Source: Clostridia bacterium
GTDB lineage: Bacteria; Bacillota; Clostridia; Lachnospirales; Lachnospiraceae
DNA length: 64,000 nucleotides
Assembly: GCA_910574835.1 (NCBI GenBank)
Contig: CAJTDE010000001.1
Coordinates: forward strand, 248,001 to 312,000
Direction: 5' to 3'
Position 1 is the stretch's first letter; every line of letters starts with the position of its first letter. Below, one piece after another: positions 34,793 through 43,968 of the stretch. The notes under the pieces were generated by a model, which ran no database searches, was not told where the DNA came from, and was given only the letters and a program-made list of their open reading frames with translations. Position numbers and translations under genes: made by a program.

Positions 34793-34848
34793 AAAAGCCT
34801 TGAAAGTACTGTATTTACAGTATTTTTGAGGCTTTTCTTTTTTTGAGC
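34793..34848 (+). terminator. tRNA operon terminator
   Basis: GCCTTGAAAGTACTG (34797-34811) pairs with CAGTATTTTTGAGGC (34818-34832), followed by TTTTCTTTTTTT. Confidence 0.9.
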
Positions 34849-34898
34849 GGTGTGTTTACAGTTGTTTACACTTTTTCCAAGTTCCTTTCAACCCAAAT

Positions 34899-35026
34899 CA
34901 TAAATATTTATACATTTTTATTGTATATTATGTATAAAATATGACCTTTATACAATTTTATCCCTATATTCACCTATAAATATGTATAAAATTTCACTTG
35001 CATCTTTCCGGGGGATGTTGTATATT
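34899..35026 (+). promoter_or_regulatory. argG promoter with ARG-box-like sites
   Basis: TTGCAT (34998-35003), a 17-base spacer and TATATT (35021-35026) form the promoter. TATGTATAAAATTTCACT (34981-34998) fits the ARG-box pattern wnTGnATwwwwATnCAnw at all but one position and touches the -35 box. CATAAATATTTATACATT (34899-34916) fits at all but two. ArgR repression of argG by arginine is inferred. Confidence 0.55.
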
Positions 35027-35050
35027 ATTTGTCAGTGAGAAAGTCAAAGA

Positions 35051-35081
35051 CTGGGGCTGCCCTATTTTACGGCAGCCCCAG
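35051..35081 (+). promoter_or_regulatory. Strong hairpin in the argG leader
   Basis: CTGGGGCTGCC (35051-35061) pairs perfectly with GGCAGCCCCAG (35071-35081) across nine bases. It lies about 20 bases after the expected transcript start and just ahead of the argG ribosome site. No T run follows, so it is more likely an RNA-stabilising or regulatory hairpin than a terminator. Confidence 0.6.
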
Positions 35082-35109
35082 ATAAATGCAAACCGAGGAG
35101 GATAAAGAA

Positions 35110-36336
35110 ATGAAAGAAAAAGTTGTACTGGCCTATTCCGGCGGACTGGATACCACAGCCATTATTCCCTGGCTGAAAGAGCATTTTGATTATGAAGTAA
35201 TCTGCTGCTGCATCGACTGCGGACAGGGAAACGAGCTTGACGGCCTGGAGGAGCGCGCAAAGCTGTCCGGCGCTTCCAAACTGTACATAGAAAATATTAT
35301 CGACGAATTTTGCGACGACTACATCATGCCCTGCGTACAGGCAGGAGCCGTATACGAAAACAAATATCTTCTGGGCACCTCAATGGCCCGTCCCGTCATT
35401 GCCAAGCGTCTCGTAGAGATTGCCCGTAAGGAAGGTGCAACCGCCATCTGCCACGGCGCAACCGGCAAAGGCAACGACCAGATTCGCTTCGAGCTTGGTA
35501 TCAAAGCTCTCGCCCCGGATCTGACTATCATTGCCCCCTGGCGTATGACCGACGTATGGACCATGCAGTCCCGCGAGGACGAGATCGAATACTGCCGTCA
35601 GCACGGAATCAATCTGCCCTTCGACCACAGCCAGAGCTACAGCCGTGACCGGAATCTGTGGCATATCAGCCATGAAGGTCTGGAGCTTGAGGACCCGGCC
35701 AACGAGCCAAACTATGAGCACATGCTAGTCCTGGGCGTCACCCCCGAAAAAGCCCCGGATGAAGGCGAATACATCACCATGACCTTCGAAAAAGGTATTC
35801 CCGTATCCTTAAACGGCAAGGCCATGAAGGTATCCGAGATCATAACCGAACTCAATACCCTAGGCGGAAAGCACGGCATCGGTATCGTAGATATCGTAGA
35901 AAACCGCGTAGTAGGAATGAAATCCCGCGGCGTATATGAGACCCCGGGCGGAACAATCCTCATGGAAGCCCATCAGCAGCTGGAGGAACTGGTCCTGGAT
36001 CGCGCCACAATGGAAGTAAAAAAAGACATGGGCAACAAATTCGCCCAGATTGTATACGAAGGCAAATGGTTTACCCCCCTGCGCGAAGCAGTACAGGCAT
36101 TCGTAACCAGCACTCAGGAGTATGTAACCGGAGAAGTAAAGTTCAAGCTTTACAAAGGCAACATCATCAAAGCCGGAACTACTTCCCCCTACTCCCTGTA
36201 CAACGAATCCCTGGCCTCCTTTACCACCGGTGACCTCTACGACCACCACGACGCCAGCGGCTTTATCACCCTCTTCGGCCTGCCCTTAAAAGTCCGGGCT
36301 ATGAAAATGGCTGAAGCAAAAGCCTCCGGAAAATAA
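35110..36336 (+). CDS. argG: Argininosuccinate synthase
   Basis: A 408-residue ligase joining citrulline and aspartate with ATP in arginine synthesis. The PP-loop AYSGGLDTT is at residues 8-16. [14 protein letters not shown] and [13 protein letters not shown] are further family blocks. Start 35110 has GAGGAGG eight bases upstream; an ATG at 35086 in the same frame lacks a site. No argH is adjacent in this window. Candidate ArgR sites lie in its promoter, and a terminator-type R3 repeat follows. Confidence 0.97.
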   Translation: MKEKVVLAYSGGLDTTAIIPWLKEHFDYEVICCCIDCGQGNELDGLEERAKLSGASKLYIENIIDEFCDDYIMPCVQAGAVYENKYLLGTSMARPVIAKRLVEIARKEGATAICHGATGKGNDQIRFELGIKALAPDLTIIAPWRMTDVWTMQSREDEIEYCRQHGINLPFDHSQSYSRDRNLWHISHEGLELEDPANEPNYEHMLVLGVTPEKAPDEGEYITMTFEKGIPVSLNGKAMKVSEIITELNTLGGKHGIGIVDIVENRVVGMKSRGVYETPGGTILMEAHQQLEELVLDRATMEVKKDMGNKFAQIVYEGKWFTPLREAVQAFVTSTQEYVTGEVKFKLYKGNIIKAGTTSPYSLYNESLASFTTGDLYDHHDASGFITLFGLPLKVRAMKMAEAKASGK

Positions 36337-36368
36337 AAAATCTTTGTCTTAAAAGTTTGCCGCAAAAC

Positions 36369-36446
36369 AAGCCAACGGCCATTTCCAATATCCACTGTGC
36401 GTTAACCATCTAAGCACAGGACAGGAAATGTCTGTTGGCTTTTTAC
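36369..36446 (+). terminator. argG terminator, repeat R3 copy 2
   Basis: AAGCCAACGGCCATTTCC (36369-36386) pairs with GGAAATGTCTGTTGGCTT (36424-36441) with two mismatches, plus CTGTGC/GCACAG inside it and a T run. Thirty-three of the first 40 bases match 25803-25842. Confidence 0.85.
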
Positions 36447-36528
36447 ATCCCTTAAAGAGACGCCAGGGATAATGCATGTTCAAAGCACACAAAAAAGAAG
36501 CCTCCCAAAAGAAAGGCTCCTCTCATCT

Positions 36529-36780
36529 CTACTCTGCTGTCTCCGGCTCCGTACCCATAGAGGAAAGATACGAATCCAATGCGGAAGCATCCATCTCAAT
36601 TGTAGAAGTATCCGGCCTCGTAGCCATATCATACACGGAATATCCAATCCACCCCACCAAAGCCAATGCAATAACGCCTGCACAAACCTTCGTGATCGCC
36701 TGCTTCCTCTTCTCCTTAGCCAATATCTCCTTCCGATTCGCCTTCTCCTCTTTATAGCGATTAACCTTTTCCTGACTCAT
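36529..36780 (-). CDS. Small single-pass membrane protein of unknown function
   Basis: An 83-residue protein: a very basic, Lys/Glu-rich N-terminus (residues 1-30), one membrane helix (KVCAGVIALALVGWIGYSVY, about 32-51) and a short acidic, Ser/Thr-rich outside tail. The charge pattern gives an inside N-terminus. Start 36780 is preferred; GAGGATTT lies upstream. I do not recognise a family. Confidence 0.65.
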   Translation of the reverse strand: MSQEKVNRYKEEKANRKEILAKEKRKQAITKVCAGVIALALVGWIGYSVYDMATRPDTSTIEMDASALDSYLSSMGTEPETAE

Positions 36781-36922
36781 CCTGTGAAATCCTCTCTTTA
36801 CTTCTCTTTTCCTGCACGGCGCTGCCCGCCGCTGCTCTGCCTTAGAGTATAACACATAATTATAAAAAAATCATGAAAAATTTTTAAAATCCGCCAAAAT
36901 CCCCTCTCATATCAAAAATCCC

Positions 36923-37762
36923 CTAAACTACAACAATAATACCCCCATCGCTTGCATAGAGGCTGCTCACTCCCGCCGTATCCAGAATCAGCACATCCTT
37001 CACCGCCGCATGTTTTAAAATCTCTTCTTTCACCATCTTAGCCCGCTCCGGACAATTACAATGCGAAATAGCCAGAAGCTTCTCCGCCGGATTCTTCAAA
37101 TCCTTCATAATATACTCCACCATCTTCTTGAGCGCACGGTTAATTCCCCTGGCCTGGTCAAGCTGACAGATAGTTCCTATAGAAGTAGCCCCCATCACTG
37201 GCTTAATGTTCAAAGCATTCGCCACAAACGCCTTCAGATTGCTGAGACGTCCGTTTTTCCGAAGAGCCTCCAAAGATTCCAGAACAAAATACGTATTCTG
37301 TCCCGCAATGTAGCGGTCCACCGTCTCAACTACCTTCTCGAAAGCCATCCCGGCCTTCTCGCACTCCTCAATCTTCATAGCAATCAATGTCTGTCCGATG
37401 GAAGCGGAGCAGGAATTAAACACATGTATATTCTTCTGACCCTTTTCCTCCAGGTAAAGCTTTTTTCCCAGCTCCGCACTGTTATAGGAACCGCTCAGCT
37501 CCGCAGAAAGAGTAACTGCATACACATTGTCCGCACCACAAGTATAAGCCTCCAGATAACGCTCCGGCGAAGGGCAGGAAGACTTAGGGCAATTGGGGCT
37601 TTCCGCTACCCGTCTCAGAAAATCAGCCTGATCAAAAGTCTCATCATCCACTACATGATGTCCATCTATATCCAGCACCAGCGGCACACTTTCAAAATGC
37701 TCATCCGCCTTATAGCTCTTTGGAAGTTCACCGCAGCTGTCAACAACAATCTTATAACTCAT
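36923..37762 (-). CDS. DegV-family fatty-acid-binding protein
   Basis: A 279-residue protein of the DegV/FakB family, which bind a fatty acid and, with a FakA kinase, allow its phosphorylation for phospholipid synthesis. Evidence is IVVDSCGELP at the N-terminus, the fatty-acid pocket segment VTLSAELSGSYNSA and LSNLKAFVANALNIKP. No kinase gene is nearby. Start 37762 has TAGGAGGC upstream. A perfect 15-bp palindrome covers the -10 region, so it is probably under a dedicated repressor. Confidence 0.9.
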   Translation of the reverse strand: MSYKIVVDSCGELPKSYKADEHFESVPLVLDIDGHHVVDDETFDQADFLRRVAESPNCPKSSCPSPERYLEAYTCGADNVYAVTLSAELSGSYNSAELGKKLYLEEKGQKNIHVFNSCSASIGQTLIAMKIEECEKAGMAFEKVVETVDRYIAGQNTYFVLESLEALRKNGRLSNLKAFVANALNIKPVMGATSIGTICQLDQARGINRALKKMVEYIMKDLKNPAEKLLAISHCNCPERAKMVKEEILKHAAVKDVLILDTAGVSSLYASDGGIIVVV

Positions 37763-37787
37763 AACCTGCCTCCTACGTGCTTGTTCC

Positions 37788-37848
37788 ACTATCAAATGTA
37801 GTTTTTAATACTACATTTGATAGTAACATACACTCGTGTGTTTTTCAA
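37788..37848 (-). promoter_or_regulatory. degV promoter with a perfect palindromic operator
   Basis: On the minus strand TTGAAA (complement of 37843-37848), a 17-base spacer and TACTAT (complement of 37820-37825) form the promoter. ACTATCAAATGTAGT (37788-37802) and ACTACATTTGATAGT (37810-37824) are perfect inverted arms seven bases apart, overlapping the -10 box. A TetR- or MarR-type repressor would fit; none is adjacent. Confidence 0.75.
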
Positions 37849-37889
37849 GTAGTTTTTGAAACTATGAGAAAGAATGAGAAAGAACCGTT

Positions 37890-39185
37890 TCACTGCAAGG
37901 AATAAAACGCCCTCACTGCCCGAACCAAGCTCTCCTGATCCGCAGTCCCCATCAGCTCCCGGCTGGAATGCATCGCAAGCAGCGGCACTCCGATATCCAC
38001 CGTTTTCACCGGAAGAAACGCAGAGGCAATGGACCCTAAGGTGCTCCCGCTCGTTCCGTCGGAACGGTTCACAAACTTCTGATAAGGAATCTGCTCCGCA
38101 TCGCAGATCTGCTGCATCACAGCCACCGCTTCGCTGTCCGTCGCATAAGACTGCACACTCGCCTCTTTGATACATATTCCCTTTCCTAAGATATCCTTAT
38201 TCGTAGGATCATTTTTATCCGCCTTATTGGGATGAAGCGCATGCCCTACATCCACGGAAAGCAGCATACTTTTGGAAAAGCTCTCGAAAAACTTTTCTCT
38301 GCTTCTGCCGTAGGAGAGAAGTATCCGCTCCAAAACGGCGGAAAGAAGAACCGAACCGGCTCCCTGCTTTGTCCGGCTTCCGATTTCCTCATGGTCAAAA
38401 AAAGCCGCAACGTTGATACCGCTGCTTCTCTCACCGGAAATCAGCCCCGTTGTCACTGCCTGCACCGATGTCAGATTGTCAAGCCTTGGAGAAGAGATAA
38501 ATTCCTCCGAAAGTCCCAGAAAATCCCCTGTATCCGTATTGTAAAGTCCCAGCTCATATTCCAAGATATCCTCCGGCTCCACCTTAAGCTCCTTTGCCAA
38601 ATATTTTTGAAAAAAAGCCTCTTGAGATTCTTCCTCGTCAAGCCCCAGAATCGGCAGCATGTCGGTCTGCTTATTCAGTTCCACACCCTTATTCACATCC
38701 CGGTTGATATGGATAGCCAAATTGGGTATCGTAAGAAACGGCTTCCGAAAATCTACCAGACACACCTTCGGCTCAAAGACTTTATCACTTCGCAGCACCA
38801 CACGTCCGGCCGCCGACAAAGGCCGATCCAGCCAGGTATTCAAAATGCCGCCTCCGTAAACCTCCACATTCAGCTGCCGATAACCGTCCTTGGTGATCTC
38901 CGGCACGGGTTTCACCCGAAGCCCCGGAAAATCCGTATGAGCCGCCGCAATCCGAAAGGAATCTCCAAACTGCATTCTCTCTCCCACCGTAAATGCAATC
39001 AAGCTGGAGCCATTATGAACTACGTAATACCTTCCGCCATTGTCCGGACCCCAATCATGTTCCATCGCCAGCTTCACAAATCCCGCCTTTAAAAGCTGTC
39101 GCTCTACACTGCTCACCACATGAAAGGGCGATGTTCCCTCCTCCACAAGCCGTAACAATTCTTCCGCATACACATTCGCACTCAT
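37890..39185 (-). CDS. M18-family metalloaminopeptidase
   Basis: A 431-residue cytosolic zinc aminopeptidase of the aspartyl-aminopeptidase type. Metal and catalytic residues are visible in AAHTDFPGLRVKPVPEI (His and Asp), SPRLDNLTSVQAV (bridging Asp), FFDHEEIGSRTKQGAGS (Glu-Glu) and SVDVGHALHPNK (Asp and His). Start 39185 is chosen for GGAGG about 11 bases upstream; earlier in-frame ATGs lack a good site. The gene ends 127 bp from the degV start. Confidence 0.92.
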   Translation of the reverse strand: MSANVYAEELLRLVEEGTSPFHVVSSVERQLLKAGFVKLAMEHDWGPDNGGRYYVVHNGSSLIAFTVGERMQFGDSFRIAAAHTDFPGLRVKPVPEITKDGYRQLNVEVYGGGILNTWLDRPLSAAGRVVLRSDKVFEPKVCLVDFRKPFLTIPNLAIHINRDVNKGVELNKQTDMLPILGLDEEESQEAFFQKYLAKELKVEPEDILEYELGLYNTDTGDFLGLSEEFISSPRLDNLTSVQAVTTGLISGERSSGINVAAFFDHEEIGSRTKQGAGSVLLSAVLERILLSYGRSREKFFESFSKSMLLSVDVGHALHPNKADKNDPTNKDILGKGICIKEASVQSYATDSEAVAVMQQICDAEQIPYQKFVNRSDGTSGSTLGSIASAFLPVKTVDIGVPLLAMHSSRELMGTADQESLVRAVRAFYSLQ

Positions 39186-39315
39186 TCTTCTATCTTCCTC
39201 CTTTATCATTGCTTTTCCCCTTATTCCCATGTATACTACTCTTAATTATATTTGAACGGACAAAGTCCAATCTTACATCTAATTCAGTTATTGAAACCCG
39301 AAGGAGGTTCCCGCT

Positions 39316-39819
39316 ATGATATCATTCCAAATCCAGGATGTAAAAGATTTTATGAATCAGCTTTTGCTTAAGACAGCCTTTGATCCCTTTCTTGTGGTAG
39401 AAGGCTCCGTCACTACCTACAATACCTTTCACATCGACGGGCATCTGCAGGCAGACTACTACTCCTCCCAAGAGCAGGAAGCCCTGGGACTTTCCGAACG
39501 GCGTTATTCCCGCTGGCAGGAGCTTCGTCCCTTCTGCCTGGAGCTTATCAAAGGAAAACGGACGCCCCTGGGCTTTCGCTTTACCTTCCAGCTCTCATCC
39601 GAAAACACCCAAAAGCTGCTGACACAGACAGGAAGCCCTTTTTCTCTTAAAGATGTCAGCGGGCTTATCTTAAATATCCGCTATGACTCCGCCGGACTTT
39701 TCTGCACCACAGCCATATCCTGGAACCTTTTTACCCTGGATAAATCCCTGGAACATTCCTGGGATCAGATGGTTCAAAAATTCCTCTTAAAGCAGGAGAT
39801 TGCATTTACGCTTCCGTAG
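39316..39819 (+). CDS. DUF5721 family protein
   Basis: A 167-residue cytosolic protein, probably DUF5721, a Lachnospiraceae family of unknown function. The recognisable parts are MISFQIQDVKDFMNQLLLK, FDPFLVVEGSVTTYNTFHIDG and LSERRYSRWQELRPFCLELIKG. It has mixed alpha/beta composition, no signal peptide and no membrane segment. AAGGAGG precedes the ATG. Its 3' end overlaps that of the convergent DHHW gene by 14 bp. Confidence 0.7.
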   Translation: MISFQIQDVKDFMNQLLLKTAFDPFLVVEGSVTTYNTFHIDGHLQADYYSSQEQEALGLSERRYSRWQELRPFCLELIKGKRTPLGFRFTFQLSSENTQKLLTQTGSPFSLKDVSGLILNIRYDSAGLFCTTAISWNLFTLDKSLEHSWDQMVQKFLLKQEIAFTLP

Positions 39820-40975
39820 CATCCTCCTGCTTTGGTTCCTCCAGTACAAAATGTAGCACATCATCCTCCAAAAAGGTATTCAGTTTGTACAGGAACAAAA
39901 TATCCGTAAACTCCTGCTCCTCCATCAATGTGCCTACATTTCCATAATAATATCGGGGATCTACCAAGACAATCTCCCGAAAATGAGCCGTCAAAAAGGG
40001 CACAAAGCAGTTGGCATAGGAATCTTTAAGAATCAAAAGCGTCCGGTTGCCCTCTGCCATAGTCCGAATCTTTACTACGGGATGGTTTCCGTCCAAAAAT
40101 ACCCCATACTTGTCCCGGCTCTCCAGCTTTTTTGATGCGTACAAAGAGGCTGATTTCTTCTGCTCCTCTACATAAGTAACTACCAGCCGTTCTTCCTCCT
40201 TGGGCCAAAAAATCGATATCGTATCGGACGGAACACGATAGCCGCTTTTGGATGCCAATGTGCCCTGAAACCGGCTGGTCACAGGGTAAGCTTCCATATC
40301 CGGACTCCCCTCAAGCCCCATCACTTGTTCTGCCTGAAGAAATGCATACCAGGCTCCCAGAGTCGTCCAATGATGATCCGTCCTGTAATAGAGATATTCC
40401 TCCCTATGCTCCCTTAAAGTCTCATATACAGAGATCTTCCGAACAGCTCCATTTAGATATCCATAGATTTGCCTCAGCTGCTCCGCCTCATCCTCGACAG
40501 GCGCAAAAGGCGGCAATCCTTCCGGCTTCACCCCTGCGGCTCCCGGAGCCAGCAAAAGATAGATTCCCTTATCCGGATGCCGGCCTGCAAATTCTTCTAT
40601 GGCATCCAGATTCTTCCAGACCTGCTGCTCCAGCTTTTCCGGCTTTTCATAAAGCCGTTCGTCCTTTCCCAGATAAACGCCGCCGGATTCATTTTTTCCC
40701 AGCAGCCGATCTGCCCCGGAACGAAATGCAATCCAGGAATCCCGGGAAAAAAATTGATCCGTTTGATATTTTTCATAGCTGCTCATAAACCGTCCGTCTA
40801 ACAGATCCGAGATCCTTAACACCGGTCTCTGTTCCAGATATCGATTTTCCGTCTCGGAAAAAACGCGATCCTTTGAAATAAAATTCAGAACGCCAAAGGA
40901 AAATAAGCCTGTTAAAAACAATATCCCCAACCAGGCATTTGAGGACATCTGCCTTTTTCTTACCCATCGTCTCAT
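39806..40975 (-). CDS. DHHW family protein (AlgX/AlgJ-like SGNH fold)
   Basis: A 389-residue protein with one N-terminal membrane segment (residues 13-32) and an outside domain with the family motif YYRTDHHWTTLGAWYAF near residue 200. The LILKDSYANCFVPFL block near 320 carries the candidate serine. DHHW proteins accompany MBOAT acyltransferases and are thought to complete O-acetylation of surface polymers. AAAGGAGAA precedes the ATG. It follows the MBOAT gene; the gap holds a truncated R1 repeat. Confidence 0.87.
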   Translation of the reverse strand: MRRWVRKRQMSSNAWLGILFLTGLFSFGVLNFISKDRVFSETENRYLEQRPVLRISDLLDGRFMSSYEKYQTDQFFSRDSWIAFRSGADRLLGKNESGGVYLGKDERLYEKPEKLEQQVWKNLDAIEEFAGRHPDKGIYLLLAPGAAGVKPEGLPPFAPVEDEAEQLRQIYGYLNGAVRKISVYETLREHREEYLYYRTDHHWTTLGAWYAFLQAEQVMGLEGSPDMEAYPVTSRFQGTLASKSGYRVPSDTISIFWPKEEERLVVTYVEEQKKSASLYASKKLESRDKYGVFLDGNHPVVKIRTMAEGNRTLLILKDSYANCFVPFLTAHFREIVLVDPRYYYGNVGTLMEEQEFTDILFLYKLNTFLEDDVLHFVLEEPKQEDATEA

Positions 40976-40993
40976 CTGACTGTTCTCCTTTTG

Positions 40994-41028
40994 AATCGCT
41001 GCGCGATGGCACTAAAGAGTAAAATCGC
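40994..41028 (-). repeat. Truncated repeat R1, copy C
   Basis: AATCGCTGCGCGATGGCACTAAAG and the following GTAAA match the left end of copy A (4330-4360) with one or two changes; beyond 41028 the similarity ends. As in the full copies, it lies just upstream of a minus-strand ribosome binding site, here that of the DHHW gene. Confidence 0.75.
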
Positions 41029-41049
41029 AAACACATGTGCTTATACATC

Positions 41050-42444
41050 TTAAAAACGAAAATACAAAAACGGATTGTACGTATCATGAATCAAATAAGC
41101 CACCGCTGTCAAAAAGATTCCTATATGAATCAAAATCAGCAAATGCGACCACCCGTCTTCCCTCTCCATATGCTCCTCACATATTCGTGAGGCTGCGGGT
41201 ACCGCAAAGATCCACGAAAGCCAAAACAATACCAAACTGGTCAGCATATAATACATTCCCGCCTGATCCGTGATCCCGGTCACTCCCACTCCAAACATGG
41301 CTTTTAAATAGGCTCCTGCCGCCCCCGGAGTCGGGCTGAAAAAGAATACCCATCCCACTATCACAAGCAGCATCGTATAAATCGTTCCCAGGATGGGAAT
41401 CCGCTCTGTCACGCGGCGAAGAAGGTATTTTTCCAGAATCAGAAGGACGCCGTAATAAAGGCCCCATATAACGAAGTTCCAGCTCGCTCCATGCCAAAGT
41501 CCCGTCAGCGCCCACACAACAAGAAGATTCAAAATATGCCGCAGCACACTGACCCGATTCCCGCCCAGAGGAATATAGACGTATTCCCGGAACCAGGAAC
41601 CCAAAGAAATATGCCACCTGCGCCAAAATTCCGTTATACTGCGGGCACAGTAGGGATGGGAAAAATTCTCCTTCAGTTCAAAACCAAACATCCGTCCAAG
41701 ACCGATGGCCATATCCGAATATCCGCTGAAATCATAATAAATCTGAAAGGTATAAGCCAAAGCCCCCACCCATGCGGAGAGCACAGATAAAGTGGGAAGC
41801 TTTGAGACAGCCTCATAGACAGCGCCCAGGTTATTGGCAAGCAGCACCTTTTTCCCTAAGCCCCAGATAAAATATCTGGCCCCCTGTCCGAATTTATCCA
41901 TCGAGGTTTCCCTGTTTTTTAACTGCGCATCAATATCCGCATACTGGACGATAGGTCCGGCCACCAGCTGGGGAAACATAGAAATATACAGGCCAAAAGA
42001 TAAAATATTCTTCTGATACCTGGCCTTCCCCCTGTATACGTCTACCAGATAAGACAGGGATTGAAAGGTATAAAACGACAATCCAATCGGCAGGGACAGC
42101 TCAAGCCTCGGAAGAACAGTTCCTGTTACCGCCTCAATATTTTCCGCCAGAAAGCCGTAATATTTAAAGAAGCCTAAAATCAGAAGATTTATCAGCACAC
42201 CGAAAAACAGACTGACGCCTGCCCGCTTGCCACGATTGCGCTTTCTTGCAATGTCAATCCCCATTACATAATTAAATAAAATGCTGTACAGCATCAAAAA
42301 CAAATATACCGGTTCTCCCCATGCATAGAAAAAGAGACTTGCCAGAAGCAAAATCCCATTGCGCAGTCTATGAGGCGCCAGATAATAAGCGCCGATTGTC
42401 ACCGGAAGAAATGAAAAAATAAAAAATATACTGCTGAAAACCAC
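41050..42444 (-). CDS. MBOAT-family O-acyltransferase (AlgI/DltB-like)
   Basis: A 464-residue membrane protein with about ten helices. Its central SITEFWRRWHISLGSWFREY and the later WALTGLWHGASWNFVIWG carry the family's conserved histidines. AlgI/DltB-type MBOATs move acyl groups across the membrane onto surface polysaccharide or teichoic acid. The start is GTG at 42444 behind AAAGGGA. Neighbours encode SGNH, DUF4358 and DHHW proteins, so polymer O-acetylation is inferred; the polymer is unknown. Confidence 0.93.
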   Translation of the reverse strand: MVFSSIFFIFSFLPVTIGAYYLAPHRLRNGILLLASLFFYAWGEPVYLFLMLYSILFNYVMGIDIARKRNRGKRAGVSLFFGVLINLLILGFFKYYGFLAENIEAVTGTVLPRLELSLPIGLSFYTFQSLSYLVDVYRGKARYQKNILSFGLYISMFPQLVAGPIVQYADIDAQLKNRETSMDKFGQGARYFIWGLGKKVLLANNLGAVYEAVSKLPTLSVLSAWVGALAYTFQIYYDFSGYSDMAIGLGRMFGFELKENFSHPYCARSITEFWRRWHISLGSWFREYVYIPLGGNRVSVLRHILNLLVVWALTGLWHGASWNFVIWGLYYGVLLILEKYLLRRVTERIPILGTIYTMLLVIVGWVFFFSPTPGAAGAYLKAMFGVGVTGITDQAGMYYMLTSLVLFWLSWIFAVPAASRICEEHMEREDGWSHLLILIHIGIFLTAVAYLIHDTYNPFLYFRF

Positions 42445-42468
42445 GATGCATTCCCTTTCCTTCTGGAT

Positions 42469-42954
42469 TTATTGATACATTCCTTTCACAAATTCTTCCT
42501 TGATGGACTCCGCATCCTCAGATATAACAAACAGCACATACGGTTCCGCCTCCCGCAGCACATACTTTTCAATCAGCTTTAGCTGCTCGGGACCATAGCC
42601 CTCGAAATTATTTTTCTGAGTATCCACCCTTTTCTCCGCAGCCTGCCGGATAAGCTCCATCTGTCCCTCATCGGCAGACTCTATCAAGAGCAGCTCTTCC
42701 ACATCCATATTGTCCTGGGCCGTATAAAGAACCCAGTGCCTAAGCTCCCCGGCATTCAGCCCATAGAGGCGCCGCAGAAGCTGTTCATCCCCCTCCTGCA
42801 TACCTGACACATCAAGCTTAGCCTCTACCTTTTCCTCCAGTTCTTCAAAATCCGCATTCCACGCGCTTCCATGAACCAATGCGGACAGCAGTACCACAAG
42901 CAGGCTAATCAGCAAAGCCTTTGCCATCTTTAGTAAAATGTCCCATCCGTTCAT
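42469..42954 (-). CDS. DUF4358 domain-containing protein
   Basis: A 161-residue protein with an N-terminal membrane segment or signal (KMAKALLISLLVVLLSALVHG) and an outside domain of the DUF4358 family: DVSGMQEGDEQLLRRLYGLN, VEELLLIESADEGQMELIRQ and RVDTQKNNFEGYGPEQLKLI. The function is unknown. The ATG follows the stop of the SGNH gene directly, so translation is probably coupled; the MBOAT gene follows 24 bp later. The context links it to surface-polymer acylation. Confidence 0.8.
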   Translation of the reverse strand: MNGWDILLKMAKALLISLLVVLLSALVHGSAWNADFEELEEKVEAKLDVSGMQEGDEQLLRRLYGLNAGELRHWVLYTAQDNMDVEELLLIESADEGQMELIRQAAEKRVDTQKNNFEGYGPEQLKLIEKYVLREAEPYVLFVISEDAESIKEEFVKGMYQ

Positions 42955-43737
42955 CTATAGTCCCGCCGTTTCTTCCATACGATTCAGCCACAGAGGGTAA
43001 AACTGCGATTTTAGATGTATGGCATCCTTTTGATACCAGTCTTCTTTTCCCTCCAGCAAATCGCCGCTATCAATAAAAGTAATTTCCAGCTCCTCGCACA
43101 TTTGTCTTAGAGCTTCGTTAAAAGCGTCCGCCTGTCCCAATTCCGCCTTCTTCTCCACTGCTTCCGGAAGCATCGGAAGAATCCCGTTGATATAGATAGG
43201 AAGCTCAGGATAATCGCCGCGTATCTCCGAAATCCGCTGGCGGTAATAGCGGATAAACCGCTCGCTGTCGCCTCTGCAATATTCCAAGTCGTTCAGCCCC
43301 ATAGATAAAAAGAGCTGGGTAGGAGACAAATCAAGGGCCTTTCGGATCTCCTCCGCAGCCGTATCCGCCCTCAGCCCCTTCTCCGCAATCACACAGTCTG
43401 ACTCCAGAAATTCATAGTCCAGGAAGCCCTCCACGACAGAATCGCCTACAATAACGGCAGAGCCTAACCTCTTCCTCAGACTCTGCTTGTCCATAGGCTT
43501 CTTTTCAGGCTCTTCCATAGCTGTTTCCTGCTGCTGCGCCTTTGCTTCCTCCTGATCTCTTGCCAAAAGCGCCTGCTCAATCTCTCCCACATCGGTCTGT
43601 TCCTGGGCCTTAATCCAATCTATGGCCGGAAACTCTTCCTTACTCTGCCCCCTGCTCTCCTCCAGATTTAATATATATCCTCCTAAAAGGGCCGCTGCCA
43701 AAAGCAGATACAGAGCACCCTTTCTACTCTGCGCCAC
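42955..43737 (-). CDS. SGNH/GDSL-type hydrolase
   Basis: A 260-residue membrane-anchored or secreted esterase-like protein. A signal anchor lies at residues 7-25, followed by a Gln/Glu-rich linker. The SGNH blocks are VIVGDSVVEGF (serine), LSMGLNDLEY (Gly/Asn) and DAIHLKSQFYPLWL (Asp/His). Such enzymes add or remove acetyl groups on surface glycans together with MBOAT proteins. The start is GTG at 43737 with GGAGGG eight bases upstream. It is first in a four-gene unit. Confidence 0.87.
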   Translation of the reverse strand: MAQSRKGALYLLLAAALLGGYILNLEESRGQSKEEFPAIDWIKAQEQTDVGEIEQALLARDQEEAKAQQQETAMEEPEKKPMDKQSLRKRLGSAVIVGDSVVEGFLDYEFLESDCVIAEKGLRADTAAEEIRKALDLSPTQLFLSMGLNDLEYCRGDSERFIRYYRQRISEIRGDYPELPIYINGILPMLPEAVEKKAELGQADAFNEALRQMCEELEITFIDSGDLLEGKEDWYQKDAIHLKSQFYPLWLNRMEETAGL

Positions 43738-43968
43738 CTCGGTATCCCTCCTTTAAAACCAAAATTCAATTAAATTCTCCGCCTGATTTTCCGAATATTT
43801 TATCGTGTTCTAAGTATATCACCCGTTCCTTCGCAAATCTAGTGTATTCCTGTTAAATTCTATTATTTTTCTATTAATTTTTACATTTTATACAAATCTC
43901 CAAATTCTATTTGCATAAGCTCTTCCTGATGCTTTTTAGAGAAATTTTAGAAAGTTTATAAAAATTTG
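43738..43968. other. Intergenic region between divergent SGNH unit and htpG
   Basis: AT-rich, with no open frame. It must hold the promoter of the SGNH unit on the minus strand, which I cannot place clearly. Confidence 0.4.

Noticed and set aside
34899-34998. AT-rich stretch as a replication origin or plasmid iterons
   Set aside because: The TATACA/TGTATA words fit ARG boxes in front of argG better, and no dnaA or rep gene is near.
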